From NCBI GenBank assembly GCA_021796215.1, contig JAJYOK010000001.1, positions 310,001 to 374,000 on the forward strand: 64,000 nucleotides of DNA, in the 5' to 3' direction. Both the position numbers and the translations under genes were made by a program. The notes below the pieces were generated by a model. It ran no database searches. It was not told the origin of the DNA and saw nothing but the letters and a program-made list of their open reading frames with translations. Below, in pieces: positions 54,912 through 63,040 of the stretch. How positions within the stretch are numbered: position 1 is the first letter of the stretch; each line of letters begins with the position of its first letter. The stretch comes from Bacteroidota bacterium (GTDB lineage Bacteria > Bacteroidota > Ignavibacteria > UBA10030 > UBA8401).

Positions 54912-56699
54912 ATGCCTGATGTAGATATTACTGATAAAATCGGTTATACACTTTTGAAGAAGGGGATTATTGATTACGAGACGCTTGAAAAATCTCTGAG
55001 CGTTAAAGAATCGGAAGCGAACAAAAAAGAGCGGCGTAATCTCGGACAAATTTTGGTTTCAGAATTCAATGCGGACCACGATGCGGTTTTTCGTGAAGTT
55101 GCCAACCTCTATGCATTCCGGGAAATTTATCTCACCGATGAAAATATTGATGCAGCGAGAATAGAGTTCATCCGCAAAATGGTGGATACGCTGCAGAACG
55201 GAACGCGCGATATGCTCATCCAGACAAAAATGCTTCCGCTGAAGTTTGACGAGAAGCAGCCCGATAAGCTGATTGTTGTTGCGGCTGACCCCACCGACCG
55301 CGCGATTCCGAACGTTGTGCGTAATTTCAACGTGAAAAAATATGAAGTGACCTATGTGCGGCTAAAGGATTTGCAAGGGCTTCTCGAACAAGTCATTCCC
55401 CCACAAAATGAATTTCTTAAGCTTCTTGAAGATACACAGATCAGTGTTGAATCTGAAGGTGATGATGCAGGGCTTGATGAAGAAGCACTCGAAGCGGAAA
55501 TCAACAAAAGCGCTCTGGCGAATCTTATTGAGGGTGCCATTGTTGAAGCCGTGCGGCGTGACGCGAGCGATATTCATATTGTTCCCGCCGAAGGTAACAA
55601 GACAAATTTTTTGTTTCGCATTGACGGAGATTTGCAACTCTGGCATTGTCAGGAAAATACGATGCCGGAAGCGGTGCTTGCCGTTGTTAAAGACCGGACG
55701 AAAGGCGTTGATAGATTCGAGCGCGAAATGTCGCAAGACGGTTTTATCCAGCGCGTGATTGACGGACATCAACTTCGTTTTCGTGTTTCAATTATGCCGA
55801 TCGTGACGACAGAGTTCAAGCATAAATTTGAAAGCGTCGTGATCCGTGTTTTGGATGATCGAAAAGTAATTACCGATCTTAATAAGTTGGGGTTACAAGG
55901 TCCTGCAAGAGGATCGTTTTATAAAGCCATCGAAAAACCTCAGGGCATCATTATTCTTACAGGACCGACAGGCTCCGGAAAATCTACAACGCTTATCGCC
56001 GCGTTATATCAAGTTATTAATCCGACCGTGAACGTGCTGACCATTGAAGAGCCGGTGGAATATATTATCAGGGGTGCAAGACAATTGAAAATCGGCACAA
56101 AGATGTCCTTCGAACAATCCATCCGCGGCATTCTTCGTCACGATCCTGATATCGTGCTGGTTGGAGAAATGCGTGATAAAGTTACTGCCGAAACCGCCAT
56201 CAAATTGGCGAACACCGGTCACTTGGTTTTTTCCACGTTACACACTAATGATGCGCCAAGCGCCGTTGCACGTTTGTATAAAATGGGAATTGAACCGTTC
56301 CTTATTGCATATGCCATTAACATTATTGTTGCTCAACGTTTGATACGAACATTGTGCAAGACGTGTAAGCAGCCTATTGATGATGATGAGAAAAATGACT
56401 TGATCAAATTCGGGTTCACGGAAGAAGACCTTGCCCAACACACGTTCTACAAAGCTGTCGGTTGCGATAAGTGCAGCGGCGGATACAAAGGGCGGGCGGC
56501 TATTCATGAAGCGCTTTATTTTACGAAGGCAATCAAGAATATTGTTCTTAACGCCGGCGAAAAGGTTGATGAGAATGCAATCCGTGATCAGGCAATGAAA
56601 GATGGCATGTGGACGCTGCGCCGCTCCGGCATGGAGCGGATGAAAGAAGGAACAACGACACTTGAAGAAGTCATCGCCAATACCGTTGAGGACGATTAG
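54912..56699 (+). CDS. pilB: Type IV pilus extension ATPase PilB (GspE family)
   Basis: 595 residues. The N-terminal MshEN/T2SSE_N region (DKIGYTLLKKGIIDYETLEKSLS, NLYAFREIYL) is followed by the hexameric ATPase core. Walker A is GPTGSGKST at 351-359, the Asp box LTIEEPVEY, Walker B DIVLVGEMRD, and the His box NTGHLVFSTLHTNDAPSAVARL. Two CxxC pairs (CKTCKQ and CDKCSGGYKGR) form the zinc site that separates PilB/GspE from PilT. It powers pilus polymerisation at the inner membrane. A ribosome-binding site AAAAGGAG precedes the start. Confidence 0.95.
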   Translation: MPDVDITDKIGYTLLKKGIIDYETLEKSLSVKESEANKKERRNLGQILVSEFNADHDAVFREVANLYAFREIYLTDENIDAARIEFIRKMVDTLQNGTRDMLIQTKMLPLKFDEKQPDKLIVVAADPTDRAIPNVVRNFNVKKYEVTYVRLKDLQGLLEQVIPPQNEFLKLLEDTQISVESEGDDAGLDEEALEAEINKSALANLIEGAIVEAVRRDASDIHIVPAEGNKTNFLFRIDGDLQLWHCQENTMPEAVLAVVKDRTKGVDRFEREMSQDGFIQRVIDGHQLRFRVSIMPIVTTEFKHKFESVVIRVLDDRKVITDLNKLGLQGPARGSFYKAIEKPQGIIILTGPTGSGKSTTLIAALYQVINPTVNVLTIEEPVEYIIRGARQLKIGTKMSFEQSIRGILRHDPDIVLVGEMRDKVTAETAIKLANTGHLVFSTLHTNDAPSAVARLYKMGIEPFLIAYAINIIVAQRLIRTLCKTCKQPIDDDEKNDLIKFGFTEEDLAQHTFYKAVGCDKCSGGYKGRAAIHEALYFTKAIKNIVLNAGEKVDENAIRDQAMKDGMWTLRRSGMERMKEGTTTLEEVIANTVEDD

Positions 56700-57003
56700 C
56701 TTCAAGCGCATGATGTGAGATGCGGCACAGCGTGGGAAACAGCACTTTTCCATTTTGAATCATCCCAAAGCAAAGAATTGTTAGAAAAGGCACGTCTTTT
56801 TTTGTGTGATGAGTGCTGATAAAGTCCAGACATAAACCGAGTCAAAATTTCCTGTTTGACAACTCCACCCGGGGAATTTTGAAGATTCTACAGTCTTGTT
56901 GAAGGAAGAAGTGGTCTAGCGAGCCGCAAGAGGTGTGTTTATTCCGGCACATTCCTTGCACTGAGTGGTGCCAAAGTCTACAATAGTTTAATTAGAAACG
57001 CGT
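56700..57003. other. Gap between pilB and the minor pilin genes
   Basis: 304 bases without a gene. It holds the sigma-54-type promoter listed next. A TTGACA at 56856 has no matching -10. GGCAC (56946) and GTGCC (56968) could pair in the same area. Confidence 0.5.
56945..56960 (+). promoter_or_regulatory. Sigma-54-type (-24/-12) promoter of the minor pilin operon
   Basis: CGGCACATTCCTTGCA matches the -24/-12 consensus TGGCACG-N4-TTGCA closely: GG at 56946-56947 and GC at 56958-56959 are separated by exactly 10 bases. The transcript would begin near 56971, about 33 bases before the ATG at 57004. An overlapping TTGCAC-N17-TACAAT (56956-56984) is a weaker sigma-70 alternative. Confidence 0.6.
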
Positions 57004-57495
57004 ATGGGTCAGACACTTTTAGTGTTAGGAGCATTGGTCCTTCTAGGGATTGCAGTGTTGGCTGCAAATAAATTAATGCTGGAAAAGCTTACTGGCTCAT
57101 ACGATACACAAGCAACGGTTGCCGCGATTTCGCTGGCACAAGCAGAAATAGATGAAATCCAGCGCAAAGAATTTGATGAGAATTCGATTGCGAAGCGAAT
57201 ATACTACGCAACAGATATGACGCCCGTCAGTTCGTTGGGACCCGATGTCGGAGAAACATCACGCAGTTTGTACGACGATGTGGATGACTACAACAATGAT
57301 ACAACAATGACTTCCACACCGACGTTAGACGATTTTACTGAATCATGCAAAGTGGAATATGTTAACGAATCCGATCCTGACGAGGTTTCATCAACCCAAA
57401 CATTTTACAAACGTATTACTGTTACTGTTACGCATCCAAATATGACATATCCCGTGGTTATGAAGGCGCTAGTAGTTTACCGACGCTTTTTCTAA
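57004..57495 (+). CDS. Minor pilin-like protein, leaderless
   Basis: 163 residues, starting MGQTLLVLGALVLLGIAVLA, so the hydrophobic helix begins at residue 4 with the same Met-Gly-Gln start as the major pilin-like protein. An in-frame TAA at 56989-56991 excludes a longer N-terminus. The remainder (LAQAEIDEIQRKEFDENSIAKRIYY, then acidic and beta-rich parts ending FYKRITVTVTHPN...VVMKALVVYRRFF) is like a pseudopilin in length and layout, but I do not recognise a named family. It is the first of three short genes, 12 bases before the next. Probably a tip or priming component. Confidence 0.6.
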   Translation: MGQTLLVLGALVLLGIAVLAANKLMLEKLTGSYDTQATVAAISLAQAEIDEIQRKEFDENSIAKRIYYATDMTPVSSLGPDVGETSRSLYDDVDDYNNDTTMTSTPTLDDFTESCKVEYVNESDPDEVSSTQTFYKRITVTVTHPNMTYPVVMKALVVYRRFF

Positions 57496-57507
57496 GAGAT
57501 GTAAAGC

Positions 57508-58077
57508 ATGACGGCAATACTTGATATTATCCTGTCATATATTATCGGAGGCATACTGCTTCTGATGATTCTTACTGTGAACGCAAATCTCACCAATGTC
57601 GCTTTCCAAAGCTCATTGGATTATCAGGCAGAGACGAATGCTATGAGCGTCGGGCAAATCTTCGAATATGATTTCTACAAAACCGGCTATCATGCCACAA
57701 GCCCGAAGATTACATATGCCGACACTGCAGCAATTACCTTCAAAGCCGATCTTCAGAATGTTGGTACGGTGAATACCGTGGCGTATTTTATTGGCACTAC
57801 CGCTGATGCAGCTGCTACTCCGAATCCTAATGACTTCCCACTTTACCGGCAAGTGGATGGTGCATCTGCAGCAAAAAGCTATTATGGCCTCACATGGCTG
57901 AAGTTCACATACTATGATTCGTCAGGAACAGAACTGAGCACGCCGATGACGCTCACATCGGACCTTGAGAAAATAAAATCAATACGCGTGCAAGCGACAG
58001 TTCAATCTACCTTTCCCGTAGACTCTACATATTCTTCTACATACTGGGAGCGGACTTTTTTCCCAATGAACTTGTGA
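57508..58077 (+). CDS. Minor pilin-like protein (PilW-like layout), leaderless
   Basis: 189 residues. It begins MTAILDIILSYIIGGILLLMIL, a hydrophobic helix starting at once; TAA at 57502-57504, two codons upstream, excludes a leader. The region after the helix (TNVAFQSSLDYQAETNAMSVGQIFEYDFYKTGY) and the later beta-rich part (ITFKADLQNVGTVNTVAYFIG, LEKIKSIRVQATVQST) resemble PilW/GspJ-type minor pilins in order of elements, an inference from pattern only. It lies between two other pilin-like genes, with 12- and 13-base gaps. Confidence 0.6.
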   Translation: MTAILDIILSYIIGGILLLMILTVNANLTNVAFQSSLDYQAETNAMSVGQIFEYDFYKTGYHATSPKITYADTAAITFKADLQNVGTVNTVAYFIGTTADAAATPNPNDFPLYRQVDGASAAKSYYGLTWLKFTYYDSSGTELSTPMTLTSDLEKIKSIRVQATVQSTFPVDSTYSSTYWERTFFPMNL

Positions 58078-58090
58078 AAGGATTATCACG

Positions 58091-59077
58091 ATGGGCAGAA
58101 CGGCAGTATTAATGGTAATCGGTTTGAGCGTTATCATCGGATTTTTTACACTCAAGTTGAACAGCACAAGTTCGAATGCGGTTAAAGCCTCGGTGCAACA
58201 ATATAATTTTTCAATGGCGCGCAATATTGCTCATAGCGCTGTCAGTATTGTTTTACATAAAATACAAACGGATAGATACACAACCTCTTTTTCCGGAACG
58301 TTTGATAACGGCTCTTATTCCGTTTCGAAATCACAGGTTGGTGATACTATTTGGTTAAGCGTTACTTCTACTTATGAGGATACGGCGCTCAGCATGGACT
58401 TGAAATTGCTGCAGTATCCGAAACCGTTTCCGAAAACGAATGCAGCGGTTGGCTTTGCTTCGGACAGTATCAATTTTTCAATGAGCGGAAGCCCGCAAAT
58501 AAGCGGCCAAGATAGGAACACCGACGGTTCTTCAGGCCCGAGTCCGACATTACCGGCAGTAACAGTTCCGACAGCCTATGATTCTTCGAATGTTGCACCG
58601 TACAGCAGCTACCTCACCGGCAGCCCGAAAGTTGCGGTTTCCGATTCCATTCCACAACCTCAAGATTACATTGACGAATATTTCGCTGACGCAACGGTTA
58701 CTTTCCCATCCAGTGTAAGCGGGGGCGATACGTACGGTACCGCGACAGAACCTGCCATTGCAGTTCGCGATGGAGATTTGAGTCTGAGCGGAGGTACGAC
58801 GATCTATGGTATCTTAGTGGTAAAAGGAAACCTCACAATTTCCGGCTCGGTGAGAATTTATGGCATTGTAATTAATTATGGAAGTAACGTGACTGTGAAT
58901 ATAACTACAACCACAGGGACACCAAAGATTTATGGTGGTTTTTTAATGGCGGGTCCGCCGCATGCCTCTTTTACAATGAAAGGAAATGGATATTATACTT
59001 ACAGCTCCCAGGCGTTAGACAATGTTAAAAATGGTTCCACTTTGCTTGCTTACCACGTCTTTGAATGGTGGGAATAA
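58091..59077 (+). CDS. Minor pilin-like protein (PilX-like layout), leaderless
   Basis: 328 residues starting MGRTAVLMVIGLSVIIGFFTL, a Met-Gly plus hydrophobic helix with no leader; an in-frame TGA seven codons upstream, with no ATG, GTG or TTG between, fixes the start. Near residues 45-60, ARNIAHSAVSIVLHKIQTDR is the kind of helix seen in PilX/GspK proteins. The C-terminal part is a run of short turns (AIAVRDGDLSLSGGTTIYGILVVKGNLTISGSVRIYGIVINYG), a parallel beta-helix-like or PilX-type domain. It closes the minor pilin operon. Confidence 0.62.
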   Translation: MGRTAVLMVIGLSVIIGFFTLKLNSTSSNAVKASVQQYNFSMARNIAHSAVSIVLHKIQTDRYTTSFSGTFDNGSYSVSKSQVGDTIWLSVTSTYEDTALSMDLKLLQYPKPFPKTNAAVGFASDSINFSMSGSPQISGQDRNTDGSSGPSPTLPAVTVPTAYDSSNVAPYSSYLTGSPKVAVSDSIPQPQDYIDEYFADATVTFPSSVSGGDTYGTATEPAIAVRDGDLSLSGGTTIYGILVVKGNLTISGSVRIYGIVINYGSNVTVNITTTTGTPKIYGGFLMAGPPHASFTMKGNGYYTYSSQALDNVKNGSTLLAYHVFEWWE

Positions 59078-59094
59078 ACCGCTGATGTTAACAT

Positions 59095-59123
59095 TTGACA
59101 TTCACTACCTCATTCAATATATT
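59095..59123 (+). promoter_or_regulatory. Sigma-70-type promoter for the pilT-pilQ operon
   Basis: TTGACA at 59095-59100 and TATATT at 59118-59123 with a 17-base spacer, almost the same boxes as at 3180. It starts a separate unit for pilT and the alignment and secretin genes. Confidence 0.68.
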
Positions 59124-59184
59124 TCTCGTGCTGTTTTAATGTAACACTTTAGATTCGTTTCTCTTTCCCCTAATAACTAAAGGA

Positions 59185-60495
59185 ATGCAACTGCCAAGCA
59201 TTGCTAACGATAATGAGAAATTAATGGAGACCACTGCCACACAGCCTATTACGGCTTCAGGTAACAGCATGAATACGCGGGCGCAGGAATTATTGCATGG
59301 TTTGCTGGCGCAAATTCCAGAAAGTACGTTTGGACTTGAACGGTTGATGTTTGCAGGTGACCTCGTAGAAAAACTTCCCATCGAAGACAAAGCAGTCCTT
59401 CGTGCGCAAATGAATGTTTTCTTGTCGCGCATGTTCGGTATTAATGCCTCAGATATTGATATGGGGGGATACGGATCCAAAAGTCAAGTCTGGTACAGAA
59501 TTTTCGGATCGAAAAAACCCGATGCCTCAATTCAGAAAATTTCTCCCGATGAAACGAATATCTTGATTTTTTCTCTTCTCATGCCGCGTCAGAAACAATT
59601 TCTGTATGAAAACAAGAATCTTGATTTTTCTTACACCATTCAGGAAAGCGACGGAATGCGCCGCTTCCGTGCAGATGTGTATCTTGATCTTGACCAGATC
59701 GCGCTGAATATGCGCGCAATTAATACCTCCATTCGTCCGTACAAACTGCTTGAGCTTCATCCCAACATTACAAAAACGATCAGTCTTGCTCACACTAAAG
59801 AAGGGTTGACGCTCGTTACCGGTATTACCGGCTCAGGAAAAAGCAGCACGCTCGATTCAATGATTGATTTGAATAATCATACCGTTGACGGGCATATTGT
59901 CATTATTGCTTCGCCGATCGAGTACGTGCATGAATCGGATCGCTGCATTGTTCGTCATCGCGAAGTTGGGCGCGATGTGCTTTCATTCAAGGAAGGAACA
60001 ATTCAGGCACTGCGGCAGGACCCGGATATTATCGTCATCGGCGAAATGCGCGACCCGGAGACAATTATGACGGCGTTGGAAGTGACCGACAGCGGTCATA
60101 AAGTCTTTTCAACATTGCACACCGCTTCGGCAGTCGAAAGCATTGACAGGATTATCGGTGAAATTCCGCCGATTGAGCAGGAGCGTGTGCGCAATCGCCT
60201 TGCCGACGCGTGCCGCTGCGTCATTTCTCAAAAACTTATTCCGAGCCTCGATGGAAAACGGGTGCTCGCACGTGAGGTTATGCTTATGACGCCGTCGGTT
60301 CGTTCGGCAATCAAAAATAATAATACCGGAGAAATTTATCAGATGATTCAGGAATCCGGTGAGATGGGAATGACAACGATGGAGCAGGATTTGCGGCGCC
60401 TTTTCCTCCAGAAGAAAATTTCACTTGAAACGGCGATGAACTTTGCCAACAACAAAAAGCGAATGCAGCAGCTTCTTGCTTCTAATATTTCGTGA
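59185..60495 (+). CDS. pilT: PilT-like retraction ATPase
   Basis: 436 residues, longer than usual PilT (about 345) because of an N-terminal extension of some 80 residues (TATQPITASGNSMNTRAQELLHGLLAQIP). Walker A is GITGSGKS at 213-220; Walker B DIIVIGEMRD; His box DSGHKVFSTLHTASAVESIDRIIGEIPP; then CRCVISQKLIPSL and VRSAIKNNNTGEIYQMIQESGEMGMTTMEQDLRRLF (the AIRNLI-type region). The Asp box reads Ala242-Ser-Pro-Ile-Glu246 where PilT normally has Glu-Asp-Pro-Ile-Glu. It lacks the zinc Cys of PilB. It would retract pili; the altered box may lower activity. ATG 59240 is an alternative start region. Confidence 0.85.
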   Translation: MQLPSIANDNEKLMETTATQPITASGNSMNTRAQELLHGLLAQIPESTFGLERLMFAGDLVEKLPIEDKAVLRAQMNVFLSRMFGINASDIDMGGYGSKSQVWYRIFGSKKPDASIQKISPDETNILIFSLLMPRQKQFLYENKNLDFSYTIQESDGMRRFRADVYLDLDQIALNMRAINTSIRPYKLLELHPNITKTISLAHTKEGLTLVTGITGSGKSSTLDSMIDLNNHTVDGHIVIIASPIEYVHESDRCIVRHREVGRDVLSFKEGTIQALRQDPDIIVIGEMRDPETIMTALEVTDSGHKVFSTLHTASAVESIDRIIGEIPPIEQERVRNRLADACRCVISQKLIPSLDGKRVLAREVMLMTPSVRSAIKNNNTGEIYQMIQESGEMGMTTMEQDLRRLFLQKKISLETAMNFANNKKRMQQLLASNIS

Positions 60496-60564
60496 CGTCG
60501 AATTTCCTTTAAAAATACTAAACAGAATAAAGAATGAGTTTATTGTTATAGACGCAGGCTAAGG

Positions 60565-62136
60565 ATGCCATATTCAAAATCAGAAGGGAAAATTGCAGTA
60601 GGCATTTTTGTTGACGGTCTTGACGTCAAGTTTGCACATGTTTCGTTTAAAAACAAACAGTTCAAGCTTGAAGAAGTAAGAACTGTCAATCTTGCCAAGA
60701 AATTGGAGGAGATTCACGCTGTTGAATCCTCGGCGCCTGAACTCGAAGGCATTGATGTGGTGGACACAGAGCCCGAGACGACTGACATGATGGAAGCAGT
60801 GCCGGAGGAAGAAGGGGGCGACAAAGAAAACAACCGCAGCATCTTGTATAGTTTGCTTTCTGATTTTCCCGCCTCTGCATACCAACTTGTTTATTCGATT
60901 TCTGAACCCTCAGTGTACTACCAAACATTTGAAGATTCGTTCGGTATGTCAGGTGCGAAACTGAAACGGAAGCTTGTTGAACAGCTTGCACAGGTTCGTA
61001 CAACAAAGCCGGATTTAGACGCAGTAGGGTACATTCCTGCGGCTGACGGACAAGTCTTAGCGATCATCCGGGAAGACGGGCTGAGCCTTCTTACACTTCT
61101 TGAGGACATCAAAGAATTTATCGGGCGTGTGCCGAAGATTCCTTTTCTTGAAACATCTGATGTTTCATTGATGAATCTTGTCCGCACCAATTACGAGTTG
61201 GGTGAAGAAGAAATTTCCGTGATTGTGTTCATTGGCAATGAGTTTAGCAGGTTGATATTCATGAAGGGGCCGTATTTTTTCCACTTCGCACCGGTCATCA
61301 GCGAAGGAAGGGCAACTCCAAACATTGAAAACACACTCTATTCCAGGATTTTGCTTGAACAGGACAGCGCCGGTATTATGCACATTGACCGGATCTTTCT
61401 TGCCGGCGAAGCTCATAAAGTGCAGTTGAAACAGTTCCTGTCCCCGCAATTCCCTGAATCGCCGATCGAATATCTTATTCCAGTTGCTCTCGATACAAAT
61501 GTAATTCCTGATAGTGTTGTCGAAATTACATCTGAGTATGCAGTGCCAATTTCCGCTGCGATGCGGGTTCTTGAGCCGAAGAATCCGTTCTACTATGCCG
61601 TTGATCTTCTTCCGCTTGCTTTCCATGAAGGACAAAAAGCCTTCAAGCTTGCATGGCATGGTTATTTGTTGATGCTGTTGATTTTTGCATCCACATTATA
61701 TTTCACAACACATATTGTCGGTACGAACCATAACATACAACTTGCGCGCACGGAGTTGCAGCAGAAAGAGCTTCAGCTATCGGAAAATCAGCGGCTTCAA
61801 ACAATTTTGGATAACCTTCAAGCTGAAAACCGAGGCTATGTCGGCGCCCTTGCGGTGTATGATTCGCTCGTTCCAAACTACAATCAGTGGAGCAAATTCT
61901 TTTATCATCTGACAAATGATCTTGATTTGGTGAAATCGGTATGGATAACAGACTTTGCCACGCACCCCGGAAAAGGTGTTGAGATGACTGGATATACCAC
62001 TGACCGCTCGAAAATTCCGGTGATAGCAAGCATGTTTCAAAAAACAGAATTGAAATCAGTTGAGCTGAAAGAAATCCGCGGTAAGATGGTGTATAAATTC
62101 GTTATGACAGTTGCACAAATAGATTCTGATCATTAA
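60565..62136 (+). CDS. PilM-PilN-like fusion protein (GspL-like layout)
   Basis: 523 residues. The N-terminal 345 residues are actin-like (IAVGIFVDGLDVKFAHVSFK, RSILYSLLSDFPASAYQLVYSISEPSVYYQTFED, SVIVFIGNEFSRLIFMKGPYFFHFAPVISEG), as in PilM. Then a membrane helix at about 360-382 (GYLLMLLIFASTLYFTTHIVG), a coiled coil (ARTELQQKELQLSENQRLQTIL) and a small periplasmic domain (YNQWSKFFYHLTNDLDLVKSVWITDF, MTGYTTDRSKIPVIASMFQ) matching PilN/fimbrial assembly. In most type IV pilus systems these are two genes; the single chain resembles GspL of type II secretion. It links the cytoplasmic ATPases to the periplasmic ring. Confidence 0.75.
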   Translation: MPYSKSEGKIAVGIFVDGLDVKFAHVSFKNKQFKLEEVRTVNLAKKLEEIHAVESSAPELEGIDVVDTEPETTDMMEAVPEEEGGDKENNRSILYSLLSDFPASAYQLVYSISEPSVYYQTFEDSFGMSGAKLKRKLVEQLAQVRTTKPDLDAVGYIPAADGQVLAIIREDGLSLLTLLEDIKEFIGRVPKIPFLETSDVSLMNLVRTNYELGEEEISVIVFIGNEFSRLIFMKGPYFFHFAPVISEGRATPNIENTLYSRILLEQDSAGIMHIDRIFLAGEAHKVQLKQFLSPQFPESPIEYLIPVALDTNVIPDSVVEITSEYAVPISAAMRVLEPKNPFYYAVDLLPLAFHEGQKAFKLAWHGYLLMLLIFASTLYFTTHIVGTNHNIQLARTELQQKELQLSENQRLQTILDNLQAENRGYVGALAVYDSLVPNYNQWSKFFYHLTNDLDLVKSVWITDFATHPGKGVEMTGYTTDRSKIPVIASMFQKTELKSVELKEIRGKMVYKFVMTVAQIDSDH

Positions 62137-62143
62137 GGTCGTT

Positions 62144-63040
62144 GTGTCGTACAAAATTCGAAATAGCATTGCATTAGGCGTTTTGCTTTTTCTCGTTTTT
62201 GTGGTTGGCGGATATGTCTCTTTTATCTCTCAGCCGGGAAAACTTAAGGGCATCGCCAAAGAATCGAAGCATGTTGAGAGTCAACTGCAGGATAAGGTAG
62301 TGCAGGAGAGAGCGATCAGCGACATGCAGAATACGCTGCGGGAAACTATTCACCGGTGGAATAACCGTTTGAAAGAAATTCCCCAGTTTGATATTTCCTC
62401 GCAAACGTACGGCTACTTGAGCAGAATTATTGACGAGAGCGGTTTCATGAAATTGAATATGTCGTTCAACGGAACGAAGTCACTCTCCAAATATGGATAT
62501 AATACATATCACATCATCGGCTCTGCGGAGTTCCCTAATATTTTCCGCTTCATGTGGTTATTGGAAAATGGCAGACGTTTGTACAAAATAACCACGATTG
62601 CGATGAAGAGTGAAGAGAAATTAGATACGGCAGGAAACCTTCCGACCATTCAGCTTAATTATGAAATGGATATTCAATCGTATTTTACATCAGAAAAATC
62701 CTTAAATACTCCGGTGATGAACCCCGATTCTACACCTGAGCCGATTACATCGAATCCGTTCGAACCATTTATTTTTGGAGAAGTGCCGAAGAACACAAGG
62801 AATCTCGTTGATGTTAGCAATCTTTCTGTGAAAGCTGTGGCTGATAGCAAAGCGCTCGTTATGGACGGCAGCGGCAGACTTATTACTCTGAAATTAGGAG
62901 ACCCTGTTTATCTTGGCAAAGTGGAAACCATCAATCCGGAAGACGGCTCGATCGTGTTCAGAATGAATCGCGGCGGCATTATAGACACCGTGAGGAAACA
63001 AATTATTTTTGACAAAATGCAGCGAGGCATGATGCAATGA
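62144..63040 (+). CDS. PilO-like protein fused to a PilP/GspC-like domain
   Basis: 298 residues from GTG 62144. A membrane helix (ALGVLLFLVFVVGGYVSFI) and coiled coil (VESQLQDKVVQERAISDMQNTLRETIHRW) lead to a ferredoxin-like PilO domain (YGYLSRIIDESGFMKLNMSFN, AEFPNIFRFMWLLENGRRLYKITTIAM). After a proline-rich linker near 195-210, the C-terminus (LSVKAVADSKALVMDGSGRLITLKLGDPVYLGKVETINPEDGSIVF) has the layout of the PilP/GspC homology domain that contacts the secretin. PilP is normally a separate lipoprotein. The stop overlaps the secretin ATG by 4 bases, which fits this interaction. Confidence 0.68.
   Translation: MSYKIRNSIALGVLLFLVFVVGGYVSFISQPGKLKGIAKESKHVESQLQDKVVQERAISDMQNTLRETIHRWNNRLKEIPQFDISSQTYGYLSRIIDESGFMKLNMSFNGTKSLSKYGYNTYHIIGSAEFPNIFRFMWLLENGRRLYKITTIAMKSEEKLDTAGNLPTIQLNYEMDIQSYFTSEKSLNTPVMNPDSTPEPITSNPFEPFIFGEVPKNTRNLVDVSNLSVKAVADSKALVMDGSGRLITLKLGDPVYLGKVETINPEDGSIVFRMNRGGIIDTVRKQIIFDKMQRGMMQ

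Noticed and set aside
56856-56884. TTGACA-based promoter for the minor pilin genes
   Set aside because: The -10 position reads TTGAAG, a poor match; the sigma-54-type site downstream is better placed.
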